DNA of 64,000 nt from Mycobacterium sp. E2733. GTDB lineage: Bacteria; Actinomycetota; Actinomycetes; Mycobacteriales; Mycobacteriaceae. The notes under the pieces are model-generated. The model ran no database searches and had not been told where the DNA came from. It saw nothing but the letters and a program-made list of their open reading frames with translations. This document shows positions 7,481 through 17,703 of this stretch, piece after piece. The stretch spans positions 1 through 64,000 of the forward strand of contig NZ_LZJZ01000024.1 in assembly GCF_001667585.1 (NCBI RefSeq), in the 5' to 3' direction. The position numbers and the translations under genes were made by a program. The first letter of the stretch is position 1, and each line of letters opens with the position of its first letter.

Positions 7481-8956
7481 ATGGACACGCAGCTGCTTCC
7501 GGTAATCCCCCGGATTGCCGCAACGCTTGACGAGCACCAGCTGCGCCACCTCCAAGTGGTAGCCCAGAAGTTGGCTGCAGAGGATCCGGCCCTGGCGGCC
7601 ACCGACGCGTTCGGAAACCGCGTGCGGCCAGGCATGTCAACGGGCCCGTGGCTGGTCATCGGCGATACGCGCGAGATCGGCCTTTCCACGCCGGATAAGG
7701 CACCGACCTATGAATATCGGCTTTCCCTTCTCGCGCGGCGCGATGACCTCGTGGCGTTCGGCCGTGAGCCGCATTCCGATTTTGAGCGCTACCGCACACA
7801 TCTCCTGGGGGCCGGACCGGTCGTTGGCCTCAACTTGCCCTGTGGCGGGGGCAGCCCTTTGCTCCCACTGGCGGTGCGCTGTCGGCTTGATGACGAGGCG
7901 TTCTCGCAAATCTTGGAAGCGACGAGGCGAAAGGGCAGCCTGACCATCGTCCCTCATATCGGCATGGGCAGCGCGTGGCAACTCGCCGCAGCCGTCGCCG
8001 AGGCAGCGACCCTCGAGGTTCGTGTTGCGAGCTCACCGCCGCGGCTCACGCGGCGGGTTAACGACAAGCTTTGGTTCGCACGACTGATCAGCGAGGTGCT
8101 TGGCGAGAACGCTCTTCCTCCGACGTTAGCCGCGTATGGTCCAGCCGCGCTCGCCCATCGTATTCGTGCGCTCGCTCAATCGGCTGCGCGAGTGGTGGTG
8201 AAGGTTCCCTACAGCTCGGGCGGGGCCGGGAACATAAGCGTCGCCGCAACTGAAGTGGCCGGAGCTACCCTGTCCGTCGTCAAGGAGTACATTCTCGCCG
8301 CCCTGCATGCGCTCGGCTGGTATGACGTCTATCCGCTGCTTGTCGGGTTATGGGAGGCGCCGGCGTTGAGCAGTCCCTGTGTGCAGTTGTGGATCCCGGC
8401 CCTCGGTGACGGACCGCCCCTGATCGAGGGCCTGTTCGAGCAGCAATTGCTGGGTACTGAGGGGACGTTTGTTGGGTCGGTGCCGGCGGAGCTTCCGGAG
8501 CGCTGGCGATACCAACTGGCCGATGACGCGATGCGTCTGGCGACAGTGTTGCAACTGCTGGGATATTTCGGTCGGTGCAGTCTGGATGCGCTGCTGATAG
8601 GGCGGAGTTTCGACTCCGCGGCTTTACACTGGATCGAGTGCAACGGTCGCTGGGGCGGTGTCTCCATCCCGATGACGATCGTGAACCGACTGTGTCGGGA
8701 CCCCGCCGGAGCGAAATTCGTAGTGGCACAACGTGTCGGAGAGAGCCAACCGCAGCGGCGTTTCGCCGAGGCGGTCCGCATTCTCGACGATCTACTCTTC
8801 AGGCCGGGAAGGCAGGAGGAGGGCGTCATCCTTCTCAGCCCAGTCGAGATCGAGGCTGGGCGGGGCGTGCAGATGCTGGCCTGCGCCAAGACCACCGCTG
8901 CAGCCCGCGAGCTGTCAGAATGCGCGATCCGAATTCTTTCGGGGCAATCAGGTTAA
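7481..8956 (+). CDS. ATP-grasp family protein, unknown substrate
   Basis: 491 residues. The N-terminal half (to about 210) has a fold-like segment GPWLVIGDTREIGLSTPDK. The ATP-grasp core follows: a glycine-rich loop VVKVPYSSGGAGN near residue 237-249 and the acidic/Asn metal-binding strand WIECNGRWGGVSIP near 385-398. ATP-grasp enzymes join a carboxylate to an amine, thiol or peptide through an acyl-phosphate. A possible -10 (TAAACT at about 7445) lies upstream and the ribosome site is weak. Located right after a stand-alone glutamine amidotransferase; together they could amidate a carboxylate or build an amino-acid conjugate. The pairing is inference. Confidence 0.65.
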   Translation: MDTQLLPVIPRIAATLDEHQLRHLQVVAQKLAAEDPALAATDAFGNRVRPGMSTGPWLVIGDTREIGLSTPDKAPTYEYRLSLLARRDDLVAFGREPHSDFERYRTHLLGAGPVVGLNLPCGGGSPLLPLAVRCRLDDEAFSQILEATRRKGSLTIVPHIGMGSAWQLAAAVAEAATLEVRVASSPPRLTRRVNDKLWFARLISEVLGENALPPTLAAYGPAALAHRIRALAQSAARVVVKVPYSSGGAGNISVAATEVAGATLSVVKEYILAALHALGWYDVYPLLVGLWEAPALSSPCVQLWIPALGDGPPLIEGLFEQQLLGTEGTFVGSVPAELPERWRYQLADDAMRLATVLQLLGYFGRCSLDALLIGRSFDSAALHWIECNGRWGGVSIPMTIVNRLCRDPAGAKFVVAQRVGESQPQRRFAEAVRILDDLLFRPGRQEEGVILLSPVEIEAGRGVQMLACAKTTAAARELSECAIRILSGQSG

Positions 8957-9005
8957 CGGCCGGTCGGCAAAGCGGGACTCACAAAATTTCAAAGGATGGG
9001 ACGCG

Positions 9006-9299
9006 ATGGTAGGCAACCAAGAGGGCATGGGCACGCTGAAACTAGAGTGCGGGCAAGGTCATGCCGTGGGCAGAATCCTCAAGGAGGCCCCGCATCAGGC
9101 CGTTCAGTACGATCCCGGCGCCATGGTGGGGCCGCGCCGGTTCTGGCCGGACGAAGACGACCAGCCGCAGTTCAAGACGACCTGCCGATTCTGCGAGAAG
9201 CCGGTCGGGGAGGCCACGGCCACACTGCAGGTGAAGCTGGCCGAAGTGATCGCCGACGCGGCCGCGACCACCGGGACGGCCACGCTGGCGTATCTCTAG
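9006..9299 (+). CDS. small zinc-ribbon-like protein
   Basis: 97 residues from ATG 9006, with AAAGGA 8 nt upstream. Contains LKLECGQGH early and a second knuckle TCRFCEKPVGEA near residue 60, so a single Cys/His-type metal site is possible. The C-terminal helix is alanine-rich. No family recognised. It precedes the crotonase gene but a palindrome with its own promoter space lies between. Confidence 0.6.
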   Translation: MVGNQEGMGTLKLECGQGHAVGRILKEAPHQAVQYDPGAMVGPRRFWPDEDDQPQFKTTCRFCEKPVGEATATLQVKLAEVIADAAATTGTATLAYL

Positions 9300-9311
9300 G
9301 CGGCCGCCGCC

Positions 9312-9334
9312 GCTACTGTAAGAGCGACAGTAGC
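9312..9334. promoter_or_regulatory. 8-bp inverted repeat, candidate operator of the crotonase gene
   Basis: GCTACTGT and ACAGTAGC are perfect inverted arms separated by AAGAGCG, 22 bp before the GTG at 9356. The size and position suit a TetR-type repressor site. No TetR gene is adjacent, so the partner is unknown. Confidence 0.45.
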
Positions 9335-9355
9335 GACCGACGTAATAGGAGTCCC

Positions 9356-10195
9356 GTGGCCCAGGTTCCCCCGACCTCGCACGATGCCCCCCGCCCGCCA
9401 GAAGGGGATTGGCTCGGCACGCCATACCTCACCTTCGAGCGTCAGGGGTCGATCGCGGTGTGCACCATCGACCGTCCCGAAGCGCGTAACGCCCTGACGC
9501 CCGCGATGTACTTCGGAATCCGTTATGCCGTGGGGCGTGTCAACGAGGACCCCGAACTTGCCGGGCTGCTGATCACCGGGACCGGAGACGTGTTCGCGCC
9601 CGGCGGTGACATGGGCGGCGGGGGAGCCACCGACAACTGGATCACCTTCGGCGGCGCGCTGGGCATGGACGTCACCCCGTTCGACACTGTGCGCACGTCG
9701 GCCAAGCCCATCGTCTCGGCGGTGAACGGCCTGTGCCAGGGCGGCGGGTTCCAGATCGCGCTCTGCAGCGATCTTTCGGTGGTCAGCGACCGGGCCACCT
9801 TTCGAGTGCCCGAGCTTTTCCGCGGGTACGCCGATACCTATTACAGCCAGATGCTCACCCGGGTCATCGGGCCGGTGCGCACCCGCGACCTGATGTTCAC
9901 CGGGCGGGTCTTGACCGCCGTCGAGGCCCTGGACTGGGGCCTGGTCACGCGCGTCGTGCCGCACGAGAGCCTGCTCGACGCGGCCAAAGACCTGCTCGCG
10001 CAGTGCTGCCGCACGGCGCCCCGTGCCCGCGGTGTCATCAAGTCCAGCATCGACAGCTACCTGGGCCTCTACGACCGCATCGGCATGACCAGCAGCCTGA
10101 GCGACGCCGAGGCGCGGGAAGGCTTCCGTGCCTTCAAGGAGCGCCGCTCGCCCGACTGGGTGCACCCGGACCTGCGCGCCGAGGGGCGGCTATAA
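9356..10195 (+). CDS. enoyl-CoA hydratase/isomerase (crotonase) family protein
   Basis: 279 residues from GTG 9356 (TAGGAG upstream). Crotonase fold: ITGTGDVFAPGGDMGGGG supplies the first oxyanion-hole glycine near residue 83, CQGGGFQIALCSDL the second near 127, followed by FRVPELFRGY and the C-terminal TGRVLTAVEALDWGLV. It acts on a CoA thioester in fatty acid or aromatic acid oxidation; the exact substrate is not readable. The acyl-CoA ligase gene convergent to it (10360-11913) may work in the same pathway. Confidence 0.85.
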   Translation: MAQVPPTSHDAPRPPEGDWLGTPYLTFERQGSIAVCTIDRPEARNALTPAMYFGIRYAVGRVNEDPELAGLLITGTGDVFAPGGDMGGGGATDNWITFGGALGMDVTPFDTVRTSAKPIVSAVNGLCQGGGFQIALCSDLSVVSDRATFRVPELFRGYADTYYSQMLTRVIGPVRTRDLMFTGRVLTAVEALDWGLVTRVVPHESLLDAAKDLLAQCCRTAPRARGVIKSSIDSYLGLYDRIGMTSSLSDAEAREGFRAFKERRSPDWVHPDLRAEGRL

Positions 10196-10359
10196 GTCGA
10201 TCCACTCCCCATGGGGGGCGGCCCGCAATCGGTCGCTGATCGCGGCCTGATCGAACGTCGGGTCCATCACGACCCGGTGACCCGCGATGTCGACGACGGT
10301 GGTCGGGCCACCCAGCACGCTGACCGCGCAGGCGCGCCGCTGCGCGTCCACCAAAGCGC

Positions 10360-10363
<4 letters not shown>
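10190..10363 (-). pseudogene. N-terminal fragment of a metallo-beta-lactamase-fold hydrolase
   Basis: 57 residues from ATG 10363. The segment SVLGGPTTVVDIAGHRVVMDPTFD matches the first two strands of MBL-fold hydrolases (GGPT...DPTFD), but the HxHxDH metal motif that should follow about 40 residues later is missing. The frame ends at 10190, inside the 3' end of the crotonase gene. It is probably a truncated gene downstream of the ligase. Confidence 0.5.
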
Positions 10364-11913
<1,550 letters not shown>

Positions 11914-11947
11914 GAACCCCTCCGAGTCGTCTTGCTCCAGTCTGCGA

Positions 11948-12538
11948 TCAGAACATGGACTCGATCATCATGCCGCCGTCGCCGGCGGCCTGCGGGGGCG
12001 CGTTGTTGTTTTGGCGGTAGTCGACGAAGGCGGACAGCTGGTTCGAGGTGTTCAGCAGCTCGGTGAAGGTGCCGATGACGGGAATCGCGCCCTCGGGTGC
12101 CAGCACGTCTGCGGTGTAGTCGATGGAGGCCTCTTGCTGGAATTTCGGACCCGGCAGCGTTCTCGTGTGCGCCTCGCTGAGGTCCCGCTCGTTGCCCAAC
12201 ACGGCCGCTGCGTTGCCGGCCAACTGCTCTTTGTCGGCCTGTAACACCGCGACGGCATTGGTCCCGCCGGCCGGTTTGACCGTGACCCGCAGCTGCGCGC
12301 TGAGGTCGGCGTTGTTAAGCGCCACCCAGTTCGGACCGCGGTGCCCGAGCGTCCAGCCGGGTGCGGGAACTATCGAGACGCCTTGGGCGATCGCGATCGG
12401 CTCGGCGGATGTGAGCCGCACCGACGGTGCAGCGGTGCCCCCGATCACGGCCAGGGCGGCCGTCATGGCGGCGGCCACCATTACTTCGGCGATGGCGATC
12501 CGTCGCGGACGGATTGGCTTCGGTGTCGACGAGAACAT
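11948..12538 (-). CDS. membrane-anchored or exported protein, unknown
   Basis: 196 residues. A basic N-terminus (KPIRPRRIAIAE) precedes one hydrophobic segment near residues 18-37, then an extracytoplasmic-type domain with repeated short strands (GVSIVPAPGWTLG, VALNNADLSAQLRV) and a C-terminal tail NNNAPPQ. Similar mycobacterial proteins are annotated only as conserved membrane proteins. SD-like AGGA/GGAGC upstream. Same strand as, and possibly co-transcribed with, the ligase gene. Confidence 0.65.
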   Translation of the reverse strand: MFSSTPKPIRPRRIAIAEVMVAAAMTAALAVIGGTAAPSVRLTSAEPIAIAQGVSIVPAPGWTLGHRGPNWVALNNADLSAQLRVTVKPAGGTNAVAVLQADKEQLAGNAAAVLGNERDLSEAHTRTLPGPKFQQEASIDYTADVLAPEGAIPVIGTFTELLNTSNQLSAFVDYRQNNNAPPQAAGDGGMMIESMF

Positions 12539-12723
12539 GCGCTAGCTCCTGGTCCAGGCCTGGGCGAACGGAGCATTCGCCCGCTGGTTCTAACGATCGT
12601 CCCGTAAGCAGGCGGTGTCCAAGACCTGAGCGACTATTTGCTGATAGCTCACTCATTTCGGGGGAAGCCCGGGCTGGCGCGGCGGGAAAGTTTGCCCCCG
12701 CGCGAGCGTCCCGGTGTGCCAAC

Positions 12724-13521
12724 ATGACTGCCATGGCGAACCCAGACCGTGCCCGCTCACGCACCTTCGTCGTGACGGGCGCCGCGTCCGGAATCGGCCT
12801 GGCGACCGCGAGGCGCCTACTGGCCGAGGGCGGCACGGTGATCGGCGCCGACCTGGCCGCTGCGCCCGACCTCGGCCCGCGGTTCAAGTTCGTGACCGCC
12901 GACGTGACCGACGAAGCCGCGATCGCGGCGGTGCTGGCCGCCGTGCCCGACCGCCTCGACGGCGTCCTGCACGCCGCCGGGGTCGCCGGGGGCGGCCCGG
13001 TCCACCTGCTCGATCGTGCCGAATGGGACCGGGTCATCGGGATCAACCTCACCGGGACCTTTCTGGTCGCGAAGGCGGCGCTGGCCCGGATGATCGAGCA
13101 ACCCCGCGTCGACGGCGAACGGGGTTCGCTCGTGACGGTCGCCAGCGTCGAGGGCCTGGAAGGCACGGCGGGCGGCAGCTCGTACAACGCGGCTAAGGGC
13201 GGCGTCGTGCTGCTCACCAAGAACATCGCGCTCGACTACGGGCCGAGCGGCATCCGGGCCAACGCCATCTGTCCCGGGTTCATCGAAACACCTATGGCCC
13301 AAAGCGTATTCGGTCTCCCCGGGATGGAGGGCCCGCTGCAGTCCATCACCTCCGAACATGCCCTGCAACGGCTGGGCCAGCCGCAGGAGGTCGCGGCCAT
13401 GGCGGCGTTCCTGCTGTCGCCCGACGCCTCGTTCGTCAGCGGCCAGGCGATCGCCGTTGACGGCGGTTACACCGCCGGCCGCGATCACGGTGTCGTCAAA
13501 CTCTTCGGCTTTCCCTCCTAG
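12724..13521 (+). CDS. short-chain dehydrogenase/reductase
   Basis: 265 residues from ATG 12724 (ATG 12733 possible). Classical SDR: TGAASGIG cofactor loop at about 19-26, the Asp of GADLA suggesting NAD preference, catalytic Ser in VASVEG, and YNAAK at about 155-159. The C-terminus (VAVDGGYTAG) is typical. The substrate is unknown. The catalase-like gene follows after 17 bp and may be co-transcribed. Confidence 0.85.
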   Translation: MTAMANPDRARSRTFVVTGAASGIGLATARRLLAEGGTVIGADLAAAPDLGPRFKFVTADVTDEAAIAAVLAAVPDRLDGVLHAAGVAGGGPVHLLDRAEWDRVIGINLTGTFLVAKAALARMIEQPRVDGERGSLVTVASVEGLEGTAGGSSYNAAKGGVVLLTKNIALDYGPSGIRANAICPGFIETPMAQSVFGLPGMEGPLQSITSEHALQRLGQPQEVAAMAAFLLSPDASFVSGQAIAVDGGYTAGRDHGVVKLFGFPS

Positions 13522-13538
13522 CGCCTTAAGATTCGCGC

Positions 13539-14471
13539 ATGGTCACTCCCGACGAGGCGATCGAGGCGATTCGAGGCACCGGCGGTGCGCAGCCCGGCTG
13601 TCGCGCGCTGCACGCCAAAGGCACGCTCTACCGCGGCACGTTCACCGCGACACCCGATGCGGTGATGCTCACGCGTGCAAAGCATCTCGACGGCTCGAAG
13701 ATCCCGGCGCTAATCCGCTTCTCCAACGGCGCAGGCAACCCCAAACAGCGCGACAACGTGCCGGGCATCCGCGGGATGGCGGTTAAGTTCGCCCTGCCCG
13801 ACGGCTCCACCACCGACGTGTCGACGCAGACCGCGCGCCTGTTCGTCTCGAGCACGCCGGACGGATTCGTCGATCTGCTCAAGGCGATGCGGCCCGGCCT
13901 GACGACCCCGCTGCGGATGGCCAAACACTTCCTCACCCACCCGCGGCTGCTCGGCGCGCTGCCGGTGCTGCGCGACGCCAACAAGATCCCGGCGAGCTAC
14001 GCCACCGTCGAATACCACGGATTGCACGCGTTCCGCTGGGTCGCCGCCGACGGCAGCGCCAGATTCGTTCGCTATCACCTGGTTCCGGCCGCAACGGAAA
14101 GCTACCTGTCGGCGGCGTCGGCGCACGGCGAGGGCCCGGACTTCCTCACCGACGAGCTGAACGCGCGCCTGGACGGCGGGCCGGTGCGGTTTCACTACCG
14201 CGTGCAGATCGGCGGGCCTACCGACTCGACGGTCGACCCGTCGGCGCCCTGGCAGAGCACCCAGATCGCGACCGTCGGCACCCTCGAGATCACCGGCCCG
14301 GAGACCGAGCGCGAGCACGGCGGTGACATCGTCGTTTTCGACCCGATGCGGGTCACCGACGGCATCGAGCCCTCCGACGATCCGGTGCTGCATTTCCGAA
14401 CGCTGGCCTATTCCGCGTCGGTGAAGCTACGCACCGGCGTCGACCGCGGGGCCGAAGCGCCGCCGGCCTGA
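13539..14471 (+). CDS. catalase-related (SrpA-type) heme peroxidase
   Basis: 310 residues, shorter than true catalases, as in the catalase-related peroxidase family. The distal heme side is recognisable: RALHAKGTLYRGTF (distal His near 25) and IRFSNGAGNP (distal Asn region near 65). The proximal R-x-x-x-Y motif is FRTLAYSAS near 288. No signal peptide. Likely a peroxidase using small organic reductants. Follows the SDR gene closely. Confidence 0.8.
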   Translation: MVTPDEAIEAIRGTGGAQPGCRALHAKGTLYRGTFTATPDAVMLTRAKHLDGSKIPALIRFSNGAGNPKQRDNVPGIRGMAVKFALPDGSTTDVSTQTARLFVSSTPDGFVDLLKAMRPGLTTPLRMAKHFLTHPRLLGALPVLRDANKIPASYATVEYHGLHAFRWVAADGSARFVRYHLVPAATESYLSAASAHGEGPDFLTDELNARLDGGPVRFHYRVQIGGPTDSTVDPSAPWQSTQIATVGTLEITGPETEREHGGDIVVFDPMRVTDGIEPSDDPVLHFRTLAYSASVKLRTGVDRGAEAPPA

Positions 14472-14537
14472 CGGGGGAGCCGGAACCCACCGGCCGCTCG
14501 CGTGCCGAAACCGGCGGCAGGCTAAGGTTTTTCTTCA

Positions 14538-15323
14538 GTGTCGCATTCCCACATGATCCTGATTTGCTTGGCCGGGTTCGGCGCCGGCGCCATCAACGCG
14601 CTCGTCGGGTCCGGCACCCTCATCACGTTCCCCACGCTGGTGGCCCTCGGCTACCCACCGGTGACGGCTACCATGTCGAACGCGATCGGTCTGGTCGCCG
14701 GCAGCGTGTCGGGCACCTGGGGCTACCGCGCCGAACTGCGGGGGCAATGGAATCGGCTGCGTTGGCAGCTTCCGGCGTCGCTGGGCGGCGCGGTGCTGGG
14801 CGCCTTCCTGCTGCTGCATCTGCCGGAGAAGGTCTTCGCCGAAGTGGTGCCGGTGCTGTTGGTCCTGGCGCTGATCATGGTGGTCGCCGGGCCGCGGATT
14901 CAGGCATGGACGGGTCGGCGCGCCGAGGTCGCGGGCCGCTCGCCCGAGCACATCACCCCCCGCCGCATGGCCGTCCTGGCCTTCGGCACGTTCGCCGTCG
15001 GCGTCTATGGCGGTTATTTCACTGCCGCGCAAGGCATTTTGTTGGTTGGCCTGATGGGCGCGCTGTTGCCGGAGTCGGTACAGCGGATGAACGCCGCCAA
15101 GAACTTGCTGGCGCTCGTGGTGAATGTCGTTGCCGCGATTGCCTATACGCTGGTCGCCTTCGACCGCATCAGCTGGCCCGCCGCCGGGCTGATCGCGGTG
15201 GGCTCGCTACTCGGCGGGCTGATCGGCGCGCGCTACGGGCGCCGGTTGTCGGGTAACGCGCTGCGCACGACGATCGTGGTGGTCGGCCTGATCGGGTTGT
15301 ACCGACTCCTCGCCGTGGCATGA
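14538..15323 (+). CDS. TSUP family transporter (TauE/SafE-like permease)
   Basis: 261 residues, about eight hydrophobic segments in two repeats. The family signature G(F)GAGAINALVGSGTLITFP at the N-terminus is repeated in the second half as GVYGGYFTAAQGILL. Such proteins export sulfite, organosulfonates or other anions; the substrate here is unknown. GTG at 14538 is the start. Confidence 0.8.
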   Translation: MSHSHMILICLAGFGAGAINALVGSGTLITFPTLVALGYPPVTATMSNAIGLVAGSVSGTWGYRAELRGQWNRLRWQLPASLGGAVLGAFLLLHLPEKVFAEVVPVLLVLALIMVVAGPRIQAWTGRRAEVAGRSPEHITPRRMAVLAFGTFAVGVYGGYFTAAQGILLVGLMGALLPESVQRMNAAKNLLALVVNVVAAIAYTLVAFDRISWPAAGLIAVGSLLGGLIGARYGRRLSGNALRTTIVVVGLIGLYRLLAVA

Positions 15324-15348
15324 CGGGAACGGATGTGCTCCAAGGGGT

Positions 15349-16443
15349 TCAGCTCAACGTGGCGGCGGCGGCGTCGTCGATGACATCCATCACCTCGCCC
15401 CGCCTGCGCCACGCCCGCTGCTGACGCATCGCCCCGTTACCCTGCGCGGTGACACGGTCGAGTTCGCCCACGACGCGGTCGTATTCGCCGAGTGTCTCCA
15501 ACGCCGGCCGCACGCGTTCCACGAGCGCGCCCAACTGCTCGCGCGCGGACACGGCTCCCCGGCCGTGGATCAGGTCGAGCGTGCGCCCGGCGAGCCCGTC
15601 GTGGGCGGCCTTCCAGTACGCCGCGCGCAGGGCCGCCGGCGGAAGCCGCCCGGGCTCGTCCCCGCGCCCACGTGCGTCGAGCGCCGTCATCACCGCGGCC
15701 CTGACCAGCGTGGCGAGCAGCACCGTTTCCGCGACGGTCGCCGGCACGTCGGCCACCCGCACCTCGATCGTCGGGAAGTTCTCCGACGGGCGCACGTCCC
15801 AATAGACCATCTTCTGGTCCAGGATCACTTCGCTGTCGATCAGCATCCGCACCGTGCGGTCGTAGTCGTCGGGCGACGGGAAGAAGGGCGGCGGCCCGGC
15901 CACCGGCCAGCGCCGCCACAGGACGCTGCGCCAGCTCGCGTAACCACTGTCGGCGCTGCGGTAAACCGCCGAATTCGCCGACAGTGCAAGCAAATTAGGC
16001 AGCCACGGCCGCAGCCAGTTGCTGACGTGGATGGCGGCCGCCCGGTCGGGAACCGCGACGTGCACATGGCATCCGCAGATGCCTTGTTCGTGCGCCACCA
16101 TCCCGTACTCGGCGCCGATCCGGCGATAGCGGGGAGTGTCGGTGACGGGAAACTCACGCGGTGTGGCCGGCGGGAGCCCGGCGGCGAGCAGCCGGAGCCC
16201 CACAGCCTCGGCGGCCTGCGCGGCGGTGCGCCGCAGCCGGACCAGCTCCTCGCCGAGTTCCGCGCCGGTCGCCACCACGCTCGAGGTGGTTTCCACCTGG
16301 CAGCTGCTCAGTTCCAGCTGCAGCTCGACGCCAAGGCGGTTGGCCTCGGCGGCCACATCGGCGTTTTGCGGAGCCGGTTCGCCGGTTCGCGGGTCGACGA
16401 GGAGGAATTCTTCCTCCGCGCCGAAAGTGGGAGGGTCGCTCAT
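15349..16443 (-). CDS. carboxylate-amine ligase, GCS2/YbdK family
   Basis: 364 residues. Starts with the family motif FGAEEEFLLVDPRTGEP and carries HVHVAVPDR and SPDDYDRTVRMLIDSEVI further on. YbdK-type enzymes have weak glutamate-cysteine ligase activity; mycobacteria lack glutathione, so the physiological substrate is uncertain (compare Rv0433). EgtA of ergothioneine synthesis is a different protein. Confidence 0.8.
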   Translation of the reverse strand: MSDPPTFGAEEEFLLVDPRTGEPAPQNADVAAEANRLGVELQLELSSCQVETTSSVVATGAELGEELVRLRRTAAQAAEAVGLRLLAAGLPPATPREFPVTDTPRYRRIGAEYGMVAHEQGICGCHVHVAVPDRAAAIHVSNWLRPWLPNLLALSANSAVYRSADSGYASWRSVLWRRWPVAGPPPFFPSPDDYDRTVRMLIDSEVILDQKMVYWDVRPSENFPTIEVRVADVPATVAETVLLATLVRAAVMTALDARGRGDEPGRLPPAALRAAYWKAAHDGLAGRTLDLIHGRGAVSAREQLGALVERVRPALETLGEYDRVVGELDRVTAQGNGAMRQQRAWRRRGEVMDVIDDAAAATLS

Positions 16444-16481
16444 CCAGCCGCAGAGGCCCGATCAGTAACTGCGTTGCCCGG

Positions 16482-16919
16482 TCACCAACGGGCCGCGGAC
16501 GCCAGCGCGGAATCGGCGCTCGGGTAGGTGGGCAGGAGGGCGGACAGGCCGCACGCGTCGACGACGCGCGAGACGATCGGTTCGCGGCTCACCAGGCGCA
16601 ACTCGATGCCGCGATCCTTGCAGCGCTTCGCCTCGTCGGCCAGCACCGCAAACGCGCAGCAGGCCATGAATTCGAGCCCGGTGACGTCGACGACCAGGGG
16701 GCCCGGCGCGATGACGATGCCGGCGACTTCGCTGACCAACTGGCGCCACGTGTGCTCGTTGCACGCGTCGATCTCCCCACCCGCATAGATCAGTACCGCC
16801 GGGCCGCTGCGATCGGCTGACGCGCGCAGCGTGCTGTTGGGATCGCCGAGCTCGTAGACCAGCTTCGTGCTCAGCATCAGGTGGGTAGTTGTCATGGGTT
16901 CTGCAATGGCCGAGCTCAT
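16482..16919 (-). CDS. STAS-domain anti-sigma factor antagonist
   Basis: 145 residues. Single STAS domain from about 45 to 140 (VLIYAGGEIDACNEHTWRQL ... LVVDVTGLEFMACCAFAVL). In anti-anti-sigma proteins the phosphorylatable Ser/Thr lies at the F/C-x-(S/C) turn; here that turn reads FMACCAF, with cysteines where Ser is usual. Regulation by phosphorylation is therefore doubtful. The first 20 residues are probably flexible; later in-frame starts are possible. Divergent from a TetR gene. Confidence 0.75.
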   Translation of the reverse strand: MSSAIAEPMTTTHLMLSTKLVYELGDPNSTLRASADRSGPAVLIYAGGEIDACNEHTWRQLVSEVAGIVIAPGPLVVDVTGLEFMACCAFAVLADEAKRCKDRGIELRLVSREPIVSRVVDACGLSALLPTYPSADSALASAARW

Positions 16920-16974
16920 CGTGGACTCCTAATCGACCGGCGTCTACGACGCTGCGATGGGTGCCCGTCCTGCC

Positions 16975-17036
16975 GTCTGAAGACAGACTTTTTCGCGGAA
17001 TGCGAATCTCATTTCTATAACAAGACAGGTCTGTCT
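16975..17036. promoter_or_regulatory. TetR promoter/operator region
   Basis: Two imperfect dyads built of the same letters occur in the divergent gap: GTCTG-N4-CAGAC at 16975-16988 and AGACAG-GT-CTGTCT at 17023-17036. A -10 like TATAAC (17016-17021) lies just before the second dyad, so a repressor there would block the tetR start. Autoregulation, and possibly control of the STAS gene, is inferred. Confidence 0.5.
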
Positions 17037-17074
17037 GTCTACCTGTGCCAGCTAAGAGTATGTTGTGGGTTGCA

Positions 17075-17695
17075 ATGGCAACTTCCGATGTCAGAACGCC
17101 GGCCGCGTCGGCTCGTGAACGTATCCTCGCCGCGGCATATGAGCTGTTCAGCCGGCGTGGAATCCGTGCGGTCGGCACCGAAGAGGTGATCGACCGGGCC
17201 GGTGTCGCCAGGGCCACCTTGTATCGGCACTTCGCCACCAAGAACGACCTCGTGCTGGCCGTGCTGCAGCGGCGCGAGGAAGTGTGGACGCACGGCCTGA
17301 TTGAAGAGCAGTCCCGCCAGCGGGGCGAGACGCCCGAGGAGCAGTTGCTCGCGATCTTCGACGTCATGCACGACTGGATTCAGCTGCGCGACGGCTACGA
17401 GGGATGCTCGTTCATCAACGTGCTGCTGGAGCTCGGACCCGATTCCCCGGCCGGGCAGGCCTGCATCGTCCACATCGACCACGTTCGCGACATCGTGCGC
17501 CAGCGCGCCGTCGCCGCGGGGTTGATCGACGTTGAGGACTTCGCCTCGTCCTGGCACATCCTGATGAAGGGCGCCATCGTGCTGGCGGCCGTGGGCGACG
17601 TGGATGCGGCGTTGCGGGCCCGCGGGATGGCGGTCGCTCTCATCGAAGAGCACCGGCCGGTCGCGCCGGAGGATCTCGGCGAGGCGGCCAGCTAG
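17075..17695 (+). CDS. TetR-family transcriptional regulator
   Basis: 206 residues from ATG 17075 (an in-frame ATG at 17060 adds five). N-terminal HTH: RILAAAYELFSRRGIRAVGTEEVIDRAGVARATLYRHFATKNDLV, followed by an all-helical ligand domain. I do not recognise the ligand class. Operator-like dyads lie at its promoter. The DedA gene converges on its 3' end. Confidence 0.85.
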   Translation: MATSDVRTPAASARERILAAAYELFSRRGIRAVGTEEVIDRAGVARATLYRHFATKNDLVLAVLQRREEVWTHGLIEEQSRQRGETPEEQLLAIFDVMHDWIQLRDGYEGCSFINVLLELGPDSPAGQACIVHIDHVRDIVRQRAVAAGLIDVEDFASSWHILMKGAIVLAAVGDVDAALRARGMAVALIEEHRPVAPEDLGEAAS

Positions 17696-17703
17696 CCGCG
17701 GTC

